Assembly (NCBI RefSeq): GCF_000150275.1
Contig: NW_002060944.1
Location: 959,072-1,023,071 of the forward strand
Direction: 5' to 3'
Length of the DNA: 64,000 nucleotides
From: Trichoplax adhaerens
Taxonomy: Eukaryota > Placozoa > Uniplacotomia > Trichoplacea > Trichoplacidae
The translations under genes were made by a program, and so were the position numbers. This document shows positions 48,887 to 60,800 of the stretch, in pieces (positions within the stretch are counted from its first letter, which is position 1; each line of letters starts with the position of its first letter). Below the pieces are notes generated by a model, which had not been told where the DNA came from, did no database searches, and was given only the letters and a program-made list of their open reading frames with translations.

Positions 48887-49547
48887 TTACAAGCAGTCGC
48901 TTTCTAGAGAATAGTAGAATTGAGGATTGTATTTATCGTAAGTTATACTTATTATTACATTAATAAAATAAAATAGTCTAAGATTAAAATCGCTGTAGCC
49001 AATTTCGAATTTGAACGATAAGAAAAGAAAGAGTTGTGAAGAAGAGATACGAGAGAGTGAACGGCAGAGAAAAAAAGAAAAAAAGACCGAAGCAAAGTAT
49101 AACATTAGCAATAAGTTAAATCAAAACAACAGCAAGGTGGATGTTTGTATCATAACAATTCGCTATCGTTGCTTGTACTACCTATAGAGTAGTCTATTTT
49201 CTTTTTTTCTTTCACCTCATCGGATGAAGAGGATCAGATTGGGTTGTTTCAATCTTTTTATTTCTATTCTTCCTTGCCTCATTTTTTCATGGCTTCTTTT
49301 TTTTTTTAGCTGTGTCATTCTTTACGATCAACGTGTTTAATAAGAGAAAGCAATTTTTTTTTCTTCTTTTCATTTGAAAACAACTTGATCGCTATGGTTC
49401 AGGAAGAAAAAGAACATTAGAGTGCCAATCTTTTCTTTGAACTATGCAACCATGACAGTGTTGAATCGTTAGCCATGATAAAGAATTGTAAATTAAATTG
49501 TGTAGTGTATTCTTCTTCTTCACCAACTAGTATTTATCGCCTTGAAG
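48887..49547 (-). other. 3' flank / probable 3' UTR of the SoxE gene
   Basis: Downstream of the SoxE stop the sense strand is A-rich, seen as T runs on the plus strand at about 49195-49215, 49290-49310 and 49350-49370. TTTATT at 49257-49262 is an AATAAA on the sense strand, ~290 nt past the stop, and is the best polyadenylation candidate. A purine-rich stretch lies at about 49018-49095. No other coding sequence. Confidence 0.4.
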
Positions 49548-50621
49548 TTAAATTGACTGGCTGTAAGCTTCACCAAAGTTAGCATACAATGAATTTCTGG
49601 TAAAGCTTTCCAAGTTATTGACATGAGGTGAACACTTGACTGCAGATGGGATATTCATGTAAGTATGTTGCAATGATTGTTGTCGGCCATTTTGAAACGG
49701 CTGTTGATGATATCCACTACAATTGATTGGATGATTATTAGCTTGCCACGCATCAACGCTCGTGATTGGCACTCCATTAATCAACTGGGCTTTGTTTGCA
49801 AATGTGTTATGTAAGCTAGCCGTAGTAGTAGCGGTGTGATGATTGCTGTCAACATATTCCCAATCCTCTTGATAGGACTGTTGTTTACTAGGTGGAAAGT
49901 ATTGGTTGAGTTCACCAGGATCGACATTACAACTAGTGAATTCATTCAATAAATCGCTAAATTCATTTTTTGACATATTGACCGAGTTGGCTTGACATGA
50001 AGGTAGCGATCGTTGCTGTTGTTGACTTGGTAATGGCTGTTCCGGCTGTTGTGGAGGAGAATGTTCGACAGAATCGGTACTAGCGCAACGCTTGATGGCG
50101 GTTGTTGGATAGAGAGTTGTGGTTTCATTGCGTAAAGCTTTAAAAATTTCACTGGCTGGTATTTCTTGTGGTTCATCATCACCACTGGAAACAGAACCAG
50201 CTCTTTTTTGTTTATTTTTACGACGTGGTTGGTATTTGTAGTCGGGGTGATCCATTTTATGCTTGATCCTTAAACGTTCCGCTTCTTCGATAAAGGGTTG
50301 CTTCTGTTCATCGCCTAACAATTTCCACAATTTGCCCAACGTTTTACTTAATTCAGCGTTGTGTAAGTTGGGATATTGTTCGGAGATTTTTTGACGAGCG
50401 GCTTGTGCCCATACCATAAAAGCATTCATGGGGCGTTTAATGTGTTGTCGACTACGTTGGCTAGTATGTAACTTGATCGACATAGGCACCGAACTCCAAT
50501 CGTAATCTTGAAGGACGTAGGAGACGGCACTTTTAACTTTCTTGCTGATATTTTCATTGTTGACAGGATTGATATCCAAGCAAGGCTTGATGTTAACGTT
50601 GTGGACTTTAGTATTAGACAT
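49548..50621 (-). CDS. SoxE: SoxE-group HMG-box transcription factor, single coding exon, 357 aa
   Basis: Nuclear DNA-binding regulator of the Sox8/9/10 group. The start is the first in-frame ATG, at 50621. The open frame continues about 105 nt upstream, but only from a TTG. Residues ~30-50 hold the SoxE-specific dimerisation domain ([16 protein letters not shown]), followed at 60-131 by the HMG box: [58 protein letters not shown]. The AQAAR and [14 protein letters not shown] wording separates SoxE from SoxB, C and F. A basic tail at about 134-140 can act as part of the nuclear signal. Residues ~220-245 (LLNEF...[11 protein letters not shown]) resemble the central K2 region of SoxE proteins. 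The remainder is Gln/Asn/Ser-rich, as in activation domains. There are no introns in the coding region, although vertebrate SoxE genes are interrupted in and near the box. No frame damage. Confidence 0.97.
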   Translation of the reverse strand: MSNTKVHNVNIKPCLDINPVNNENISKKVKSAVSYVLQDYDWSSVPMSIKLHTSQRSRQHIKRPMNAFMVWAQAARQKISEQYPNLHNAELSKTLGKLWKLLGDEQKQPFIEEAERLRIKHKMDHPDYKYQPRRKNKQKRAGSVSSGDDEPQEIPASEIFKALRNETTTLYPTTAIKRCASTDSVEHSPPQQPEQPLPSQQQQRSLPSCQANSVNMSKNEFSDLLNEFTSCNVDPGELNQYFPPSKQQSYQEDWEYVDSNHHTATTTASLHNTFANKAQLINGVPITSVDAWQANNHPINCSGYHQQPFQNGRQQSLQHTYMNIPSAVKCSPHVNNLESFTRNSLYANFGEAYSQSI

Positions 50622-51250
50622 GATGAAAAAAACGATCGATCCGAAGAGAGAGAGAAGGAGGGAAAAAATGTAGGTTAGTCTTGATAGACGAGGATTCTTT
50701 TCTTGGCTTGAAAAATAGCCTTCCAAAGTAATTGATGGCTGAAGAAAAGGATTTTCGATCCGAATCGTACGGATAGATCCAAAATAGAAGAGGGGGGCAA
50801 AAAAATGGAGTGATCCACTATAGGAAAAAAAAGAAAACTAACTCGAATCAACGTCCCAAATGTTGAGAAAAAGTTGTTCACACGATAGAATAGGATTTTC
50901 CTGCTCCCAGTAGCTAAGCAAGTAGACTAAGAGGAAAACAACGTTCAAGTTGGAAACAAGATCGCAAAAAAGGAAGAGGAAAAAACCGGCGTTTGAATTG
51001 TCAATTGGAAATAGAGTGCAGTAGAAACAGCAGACAAAGCTCAAATACGAGTGCACTTGGTACAAGTACGCCAACCTTGTGTTGTCAGATGAAATGGATT
51101 GCAATAAACTGAAGAAGAAATTGGATGTTTGGCATTTATATAGAGATTGGGATTGTTTACGGCGCTAGGAATTATTATGATAAATTGTAATAGCCTACGC
51201 CTTGCTGATTGATTGAATTGATTATTGGTTGATTTGAGAGTGACATTTGT
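50622..51250 (-). promoter_or_regulatory. Long 5' leader / proximal upstream region of SoxE
   Basis: The ~630 bp before the SoxE start is pyrimidine-rich on the sense strand (purine-rich on plus, for example AGAGAGAGAAGGAGGG near 50645) and contains no convincing upstream exon. Several short upstream ATG frames exist. I infer a long 5' UTR and core promoter, but no TATA box or defined motif can be named. Confidence 0.35.
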
Positions 51251-54200
51251 CATCTTGGGGGTCGATGATGATTGGTAGAAAAGTTGTAAAAAACATGTTT
51301 TTTATCCATGGACATACACAAGACATGTCAAGCTGTCAATCAAACGCGGCATCCAAGACAAGTTAATTAAATTTTTAAATTGAAGGATGCAATATGTCAC
51401 TTTTCTTCTGATGCTTGATCCAATCAATCTAAACAATACTACTCCAATTTATATTGTCATTTCTTCTGGTAACAATTGTTAACATGGCCAAGCATCATTG
51501 CTTATCTGTAGCTAATATTTCAAGTAAAAGAGGAATATAATCGCCGGCTGTATTCTGTCGGGGTGTGTAACTCGATTGAATGTAAATTGGCACGATACCC
51601 TTAATGATGGTAATAGGTGAAAATAAAGCCCATCCAAAGCGTGCAGTCATGACACTAGCGTAATTAATTGTACGAAGAGTTGGCTAGCCTTACAAACTAC
51701 CATAACAATACAGGAAATGAAACGATAAAATTATACACTCCATACAATAGGACAGTGGATCAAGTTAAATCAGATCTCAACATTATTTTGATGTCGGTAG
51801 TACAGTAGTGCCACTGTTCAACTATTTAAAGGCAAGGAGGGATGTAAAAATAAAATAAGTAATCAATCAAAAAAAAAATTAAAATATGTAAAATAAATAA
51901 TGTACTCAAAGACATGATCATGATTATGTTAGAATAAGGGGGGGGGGAGAAAAAAAAAAATTACTTTTATTTATTTGTATCATTACGGCTACTCACTAGG
52001 TAGGTAACCCTAGAAAATTATACTGTTTATCTAGTAGAGTTCAATTAAATTCAGTCAATCAAAACTTTACTGTAATATGCTCAAGCTTTGACCTTATTGT
52101 ATTGAATATAAGCCAGCGGTAGAGAGAGGCCAAATATTGTGGGGGGAAAAAAAAAGATGATGACTATCGTATCCATAGATATTTATTCTGATGGAATACA
52201 ACATTTCCATCACGATCATCAACAGATTACAACGATAATGATATCTCTTTTAATGATACAACATCAGGCGATGTGAGTAGGCAATGAACGCTTCCTCTTC
52301 CGAACACTCCATGCAGTGTAATTATTTTGCTAGAGTATTATTGAAATAGTATGCCTTGATTCATTCCATAGGCGTGTACGTAAAAACATCATTTCCCTGA
52401 CTAAGGGATTTAACATGCGGTGACGGTCTAGTGTAGATCATTTTTTAAGGAGAACCAAATTGGCGTCAGAAATATTGACGTAGTTGAAACATCACGCTCT
52501 GGTGTCTATGCCAGACTAACTACAGTCTAGTACATAAGAAGGGCTTCTACAATACAAGTATGTTGAATGATAGCAGTGAAGATGATAATATTCAAGTTGG
52601 ACATGGGGTGTACATGATGAGTGTATTCTTTTCATACTTGGGGGTAAGCCCACAACTGATTACTATCAGGATGGGGATAATAATACTATTGGTTGTATGG
52701 AAAAACATGGAATATGCTGTCTTCATCGAAGAGAAAAATCAATAACGTCGACGAGAAAAAAAGTATCATCATAATTGAAGATTGCGTATGATACGTGAAT
52801 AAATAAAGTAAATGGTGAATAAAGTCAATAAGGTATTGAAAATACTGGCTACACTCGAATGATCAAAATAAGGGGGCAGTTCCACCTTCGTATTTGTTGT
52901 ACCCACCATCCTGAACATTACTCTACTCTACTACTATTGAGTGATGTTACACACATGCATAGCACACTATGTACACCAAAGCTTATAGATGCACATTCTA
53001 TCGACATCCATTCCACAACTGGAGCGATTACTCTCTATAAGATCGGTCAACATTGTTGCCGCCATGATTGTATCCAACCCCCTTGTTCCTACATAAAAGC
53101 CAATCGATTTGTGTATCTACTGGACAAATAATAATATTGAAATAATACCGTATGGACTAGCACTCACCTCATGTTACCTATTGTCTTGACGGCCTTTTTC
53201 ATACTATTGTTGCACTTATTCTACGATACAATATACTAATTAAAATGCTTCTTTCATCTGCCGATCCCCATCAATATTATAGCCCATATTAAGTTGACGA
53301 TACATCCAATATCGAAGGGATAGTAAACAAATATTTTAAGGCTATTCTATCGGCTAGGGAATAATGATATCTAGATAATTGATCGGATAAACATATCCTC
53401 TAAATCATTACGTCTTAGCTAAGCTTGAAGCGCTGCCAATTAGTTCAGTCCGGAGGCATTCGGTAATATCCACTATCGAAATAATAGCCATGGCTAAAAT
53501 TACATTGGCAAAATGAACTAATTAATCTATATTTAAAAGGATAATTTCTTGACCATCCATGTAATTTTCTACAGTTGTATATTTTCTATTGCTAGCCTCG
53601 GCTATGGACGCGTATACGTATACAATAAAAAAAAACCCAAATGTCTGCTTAATTGTATATCATTGTATTGTTCCATGTTAAAATTGGATGCTTAACATTG
53701 AATTATTTTGTTTTCGTTATAATCCTTCTGACATGAAACTTATTGAGAAATTAATGAATATATACATATATAATCTATTCAAATGCCGATCCCAGGACAT
53801 ACTTTCTCTCTGTTACCAACTTCAATAATAATTGTTAATAACGACTCAGTTGAATACACGCCGCAATCTCTTCCTCATTTTCTATCTTGAATAAATAGTT
53901 ATTTTTATCTGCTTACTGTAAAGCAATTTAATAGAATGACCTCAATTCTGCCATTCAATACTTAAGGTACTGTTAGTCCATGCGATACATTCGCCTTTTC
54001 CAAATTAAAATATAAAATTACCAATATTGCAATGCGTCATCGCAACTATCTCGTCATACAATTTATCAATTCTCCTTTCATACAGCTTAATGAATCATCA
54101 TTTAACGGCATCGATTATAATGAATAAATCCAAAAGTGTTTATTCTAGATTAAAGAAATCATCTGTAGTTCAGTCTTTCCCTTTCAATAAAATAGGATCG

Positions 54201-57200
54201 ATTCACAACAGAAACATTAGCTAAGTGACTAATTTACTATTAGCTATAACATAGAGAAACATACCTACTTTGATTAGACTCGATCCACGTAAAATAATAT
54301 AAATAATGTTTTACTGCAATCAGAATTTAGAATATCACCGGTATTCGAGTTTAAAGCCATTAGCGTGTGATACTCTATCACTATTTATTTTACTACTATC
54401 ATCGATCATGAATGAGTTTACTGAGTTACTATCTCAATACAATTGCAAAACACATTTTGCCAAGTTTTTATTATGCTTCCGTAAATTGTAGTTTTCAGAG
54501 TTAAGTCCCGTTAGCTAGTTTATTTTCATAGCTTAGATAATTCAAAGGATGCTTTCATGATTTTACTAATGATGTTGTGTAACACTTTGTTAAACCTAAC
54601 GAATGAAATTTTTATGTCCATCTAGCCATTTGCAAGAATGCGGCATTAATATGAGTGATGATTACACTTTGCAAAGCTGACTATGATAGACGTGATACAA
54701 GCAGCATGTGCAGTGCTAAAATACAATAAACAACTCATCGCTCTCAAACTAGTTAGACAGCTCTCTTTCTTTTATTGATACCAAAGTTATACAAAATGGT
54801 TAGTTGTAGTGTTTGCAATTCGATGAAGGAAAGTTGTATTCTTATTCTAGTTCAATTCGGTCCTGTTTTATAGCCATCTAAGTAATTCAATGATTGCTTT
54901 AGCGAGATAAAGCTAAATTTTCACTCTTGGTGAGTAAAGTTCTATTAAATAGGAAGACCATGATTAAGAAGTTCAATTATTGCTCAACTTTTAAGAACGT
55001 TTAATCGGATGGCATTTTAGATTCATATATATATACAATATAAGAGTATATACAAGAAATGTATTTTAAGCAGCGTAAATGTCGTACAGCTACATTTCGA
55101 TAATTATTATAGTACGAATGTGATGATGAAGGTTGCGAAATGCAAATGAAAGTCTTGAATGGCATCGACAATGAAACTTTGTGTTATTACGCAAAGAGAC
55201 TATTAACTAGAGACATATCTGTTAGCTTTACACCTATTTGACGATACCATTAAATTGTATCTGCTTACAGACCCATTAGGATTGTATAACGCATGAATGT
55301 TATCCTTACGACCAGCAGACCATTCGCTCATTTTGGATTACAGTATTATTTCTATCCATAACTTTATTAAGTCGATCATTGAACAGTACGCATTCTGTTT
55401 AAATTACTGATCACTTAGTTAGAACATCAATCATCGCAAGCATGTGCCAGAATTATCATCCGATGTAATAAAACATGAGTCTGTTATGAAGTACTTGTTT
55501 GTCTGTAGCTTAGTTGTATAACATTATGCAAGTTGAATATCCTCTATTATCACTGCATACTCCCATAATGTTGCAGACGTATGGAATTTCATAAATATTT
55601 TACTATTCAAAACATGGCGATAAATAGAAAGTCTTGTTATGCACAGGAATGACGTCAAAACTCCAATGTTGAATGATATTTTATAGAAGACTATTTTCCT
55701 TGGCACACATCAACTCACGCGATGCAAGCTAACAAGGATAGCTAAATGTTAACTGTTATTAACGCACTCTTTACCTTATTAATTCTATGGTCCCGCCTAC
55801 AATCTTCGTCTATTATGTGCCTATCTTTGGGTAATAAATCTGCTAAAGAGAAATTCGAATTAAGTGTGTTTACATATAATTTACTGGGTTACTACCTTTC
55901 ATGCTATAGGCGTTATCGCATATTGTATCAGATCCAGTAGAGAAATGAGTTTAAAATCTAGCCATTTTTGCATAACGATTAAGAAAAAGTAGATAAGGAG
56001 AGATTCTTTCTTGGTTAAATGTACAAATTACAACTTGAATTCGTCATCAGTCTTACTACAACGCCTTGACTGGATATTTCAAATCATACAAGAGCTCTAG
56101 TAGGCGAATATCTTGCTAGACAGAATCGTAACACTTTTATGAATTATCAATGCTTCCTGTAGATGGGCCTTCACATCATTCTAGATGTAGAAAGTATAAA
56201 GTTTACTCTCGCATTGCATCGTTAATTAAAGTAAACGATATCATAAAAAGAATCAACGTAGACCAAATAGAGTACCAATACATCTTTTACTGTAATCTAT
56301 CCTATGACTTTTTATATGAGATCGTATTTAACATTTCGTCTATTTTTCGTTATTCATGGTAAACATCAATGTTGTTTTTTCCAAATAATAACGTAGAAAT
56401 GGGCCATAGACTGTGGCTCTAAATATTTGCTCATAGTCCTTGACATATTGTATGATAATTATGAATTGATTAAAAAAAGCAGCTTTATAAGCGAAGCAAT
56501 GGAGTAACAAGGTCAGAACATATCAAGTCAATGTTGCAAAGCAAATTGTACCTATTTGCCCAATTGAAAAAAAAATATGACTGTAGTACTATTGTAAACT
56601 CTTCTAGCATGCACTAGTGCTACCAAATATAAATTAATGACTCCCTTAGGGTGGTAAAACAAATTAAAAATAATATAGTCTATAAAAAGATGGATCTTAT
56701 GTTCTACATTGATTCTCTCACTCTATACATGATTTTAATAGTTTATGATGTCTGTCGGAATTGAAAATAATTACTAAAGTAATATTTACTTAACAGAGTG
56801 ACATCCTAGCGTCCTCATTTAGGTGTAATTCCGCATAATCAGAATAATCAAAGTTACAGAAGCAAAGTACCGTATATTATATGATGTCGGCACAGCACTT
56901 GTTTCTATTTACAGCTTGGAAATTACTGAAATATCTATAGTAAATTGCCGGTGACTTCTGTTTATCATAAGGACGGTATTTTTAAGTGTTATTCAAGACC
57001 AGTATATAAAAATAAGATAAATAACTTCCTGTAATGAATGTAGTGCGAGTGATAATTGGCTTGGATTCTATCATATGAAGTAGTAGCAGCTAAAGGAGGA
57101 TATTTATTAATATTCCATTCATAAGGCATTAATAAGAATTATGACCCCGTTTTTGTGGTAATTTGTCTTCTAGGTTGTATCTGCTATACTGACTACAAAA

Positions 57201-57460
57201 TTAGAGTTTTTAAGAACTCGATGCAATACTGTACTGTAATTAAGTATCATATTATATATTCGGGTGCTTATTGTGATCAACTGGTAGCCTTTTGTAATAA
57301 TTCGTGGTAGAATTATGACATAACCCATTTCTCTTCTTAGAGTATTTTAATATAGGAATGATGAGAGGCAATTCCTTGTGATTATAGTAGCGTGTTGATA
57401 GACATAAATAATTTATAGACACTGCACGTAGTATATAAAATGCTATATAAGTATTTAAAA
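51251..57460. other. Long intergenic region right of SoxE
   Basis: About 6.2 kb of AT-rich DNA. Open frames of 60-90 codons (for example near 52859-53131, 54027-54224 and 56150-56362) lack homology that I recognise and do not chain with splice partners. A run of 10 G followed by poly-A lies at 51938-51961. Given the size and the developmental neighbour, distal regulatory DNA for SoxE is possible but unproven. Confidence 0.35.
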
Positions 57461-57800
57461 AGTAAGCTCTGTATTTTATAAGGCGACAGCATTTACCAAA
57501 AAGTACATAGCACTATAAAAATAGAAGCAAAATATAATATAGAAATAGGATGATAATTGGAAGTATTAAAAATATGCAATTTACAAGTTAGATAATCTAT
57601 TCCGCGATTACAATCTTATAGGCATATTATAGTAAGCTCTCTTTTCTATAAGGCAATGGTATTGGCTAAAAATGATATAGTATTATAAAAATAGAAGTAG
57701 GATATAATAACGAAATGGGAGGATAGTGGTAAGTATAAAAATATGCAGTTTTCAAGTTCGATACGGTAATTAATCTATTACATGATTCTGATCTTGCGTG
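57461..57800. repeat. ~170-bp direct repeat, two copies
   Basis: Copies begin at 57461 and 57631, each with AGTAAGCTCT, TATAAGGC.A..G.ATT, ACTATAAAAATAGAAG (varied), GGATATAATA, GTATAAAAATATGCA.TTT and CAAGTT. A much shorter 22-bp doublet (GAGTATAGGGCAATTAGG) occurs at about 57887-57928. Confidence 0.8.
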
Positions 57801-60800
57801 CTATAGACTCTTATGCAGTAAAAGGACCATTCAATTTTCTGTCCTTTAGGTATTCAGCTATACTATGTAAGTTGTAATAATGTATGGAGTATAGGGCAAT
57901 TAGGGGTAGGAGTATAGGGCAATTAGGATATTTGACTATATGCTAGGCAAAGCTTATGTACAGGATATTCTAAAATTGTGGCTATAATTCTATTAATAAT
58001 TATAATTATAAATAAGGTTAATTTTATCTTCAGGTTAACATTTTATAACTCATTCTTCGTTACTATCATTTCCTACAAAATATCGTTTAAAATAAATGTC
58101 TTCCGAGACAGTCGTGTTTAACTCATTATCAGTGATTCTTTCTTTCTTAACATCCTTAATTATATGAGTGCATTCACATCATAGTACCATAATAGGCTTT
58201 GTTTAAAATTCTGTAGATAGCAGCCGAAGTAAATTGCTTTTACTATTAATAAGAGAAAGTAGGTTGAATATTTTTATAGTGGCTTATGATCAATTTATTT
58301 TAAGATTTACTATTGTTAGACAGTTTTTATGATAGGAGACGATCAATTATTAATATACCTTGTCTATCTTTTAATTTTATCAACGTGAAACTAAATATTT
58401 TTGTTTTTTATATAAACTATTTTACTATTTTATCTACGTGCTAGTTAGTTCATTTAAAAAGCGATTACCAAAGCAAAAATGTCCTATGAGTTCTAATTTT
58501 TTAGTTGCCATGCAAAATATTGATATCACGCGCTGAGAAAAAGCTTCATTTATTAAATAGGTCCTTTGATGTCATGATTAAATTACGTGATTTTTGATAA
58601 ATATGCTGAAAGTAGTACCTGGACTTATGTTATTGGCCTATTTTCAATTAATCATCAACTAATGAGTGTTGCTATGAAAAATTGATATAATTATCAGATT
58701 TAAAAAGGATTAAATAAAAAAATAAAATGTATAGAGGAGGTTTAAATTTAAACTAACTGATGTAATCGGAATTCAATAATATAAACAAAGGCCAAAAAGA
58801 CTAAATTTCTTATAGCATCTATTCAATACCTGACAGACTATCACGATGATATTAAAGCGATAATTATAATTTGTAAACAGATTGACGTGATTTTCTAGTA
58901 AAAAAAAGTATGTCGTCATATGGCCATGATCGTCAATACTGTTATTCTTCATTTTAGGTTCAAATTGACGCTTTGCATAATAATTTATAGATAAAGAAAT
59001 ATGTTAAACGTCCATATTAATATAAGTTATTAATCAGATATAATTGCATCTTCCATCCTCTTAACGCATCAATTATTTGACGTACTTATGCACACGATCA
59101 CATCAACATAATGGATACAGAATTTGGAATCATTATTTTAGATTTGTAATTATTATTTTGAAATGCGATTGCTATAACCTCAATATTCAGTCAACGGAAA
59201 GCGACTTTGCAAGAAAATCTTTAAATAACTAACTCCAACTAATATAGTGCTTGGGTTAATTTTGAACCGATCGACTTCTGTAGATCTAATAGTGTAAATG
59301 TTATTTCGCTGCAACATTTACATTATTCATGGAGTTATGCATCATTCGACCAATATTAATATTGTATTATTAATTGATTTATATGGCTCGCTATACTTCG
59401 ATGTCGCATCAAATTAATTGATATTAGTTTTATTTTTAATTGAATTTCATCAGATCAAGCTAAAATTGACATGTTCATTAAACTACTTATTTTTTTTTAG
59501 TTCTATCGGCCATAGTAGTGGTAGTCGGTTCAATATGACTGATATGTCAATAGAATATTCTAATCACTACTGATCCTGTCTTATTTCTATATAAACGAGT
59601 ATTGAATAGCATTTAAAAGTTGAATATTTTATAACTAATCCTGTGGTAGCCATCATCTACCGGTGGCTTTACTAGGATATAAATTAGTATAAATGTAACG
59701 AACATCGATTTTAAAGTAGTTAATACCTATTGCAACATAAGCCAGCCCCCCTTTCATGCATCATAGATTGTCATTTAATAAATAGATTTTTATGCTTTTA
59801 TTCAAAGCCATCCAGTCTAACAATGTGTAGAAAATGTATAGAGAAATAAAGCACTATTCAAATATTAACAATAAAATGAAAGTAAAAGTAGGCATTAGCG
59901 AAGAGATCGTTATAGACTGATATTATTGCTGACATCGTTGACTTTGATCATAGTGTATCTCCTCCTTCTTGCCAACCCCTCTGTTTTGATGAGCTAACTT
60001 ACAGGAATTGATAGGCGTGTAATTACATCTGGTGTCGCTAATAATATTAATAAGATTGAAGTTCGCGAATTCAAAATTATCTTATGCAAATAAGATAGTG
60101 TTTTAGCATGAAGTAAGTTGCCTTAAAGTAATCGAAAGTAATTGGATCATTGACATACAGTTTCATTAGAGTTCCATAGAAAGAAGAAATTTAAACATCA
60201 AATTTTATCATTACTTTTGTCTTGTGACAATTAACAATAATACGATTTACGTCAACTATTCATGACATTGCTAAATTCGGTCGACAAACATTAGAATAGA
60301 ATCTAGATATAGACACGTATTATAGCCGATGTAAATTGTATTATTTAGGCTAGTAAAGTAGTGCAGTTAATATACAAGATGCCCAAAATAGGACAGCGTG
60401 CGAAAATAAATTATCTTATTTATGTTTATACGTAAATATAGAAAATAAAATCATTTGCGACAAGCTCTAAATTTAATTTATCTCAACCCCACCTCTTCGA
60501 CCAGAATCTTCTTGGTCCAATTCAATGAATATGTTTAATATTATTTCAAATTTCAATTAAATTTGACGGAATATGTCATCAATTATGACTAACGTTGCTC
60601 TTCCGCCATAGTTATCTATCAGAGATTTCTTCTTCATTAATGCTAATCAGATAATATTTTATAGGGGTATGCATCAATGCAGTAAATAGTTTTTACTGGA
60701 TCAGTCATACAATTCAATCTATAAATTTATGTAGCGACAGAAAAGTGAAAAGAATAGAGTGGATTTTCATATGATCACACTTGTATTAACTTTTTTGTTA

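Noticed and set aside
50622-50726. N-terminal extension of SoxE from a TTG at 50726
   Set aside because: No ATG in the extension; the hydrophobic stretch is unlike any Sox protein and lies in the pyrimidine-rich leader.
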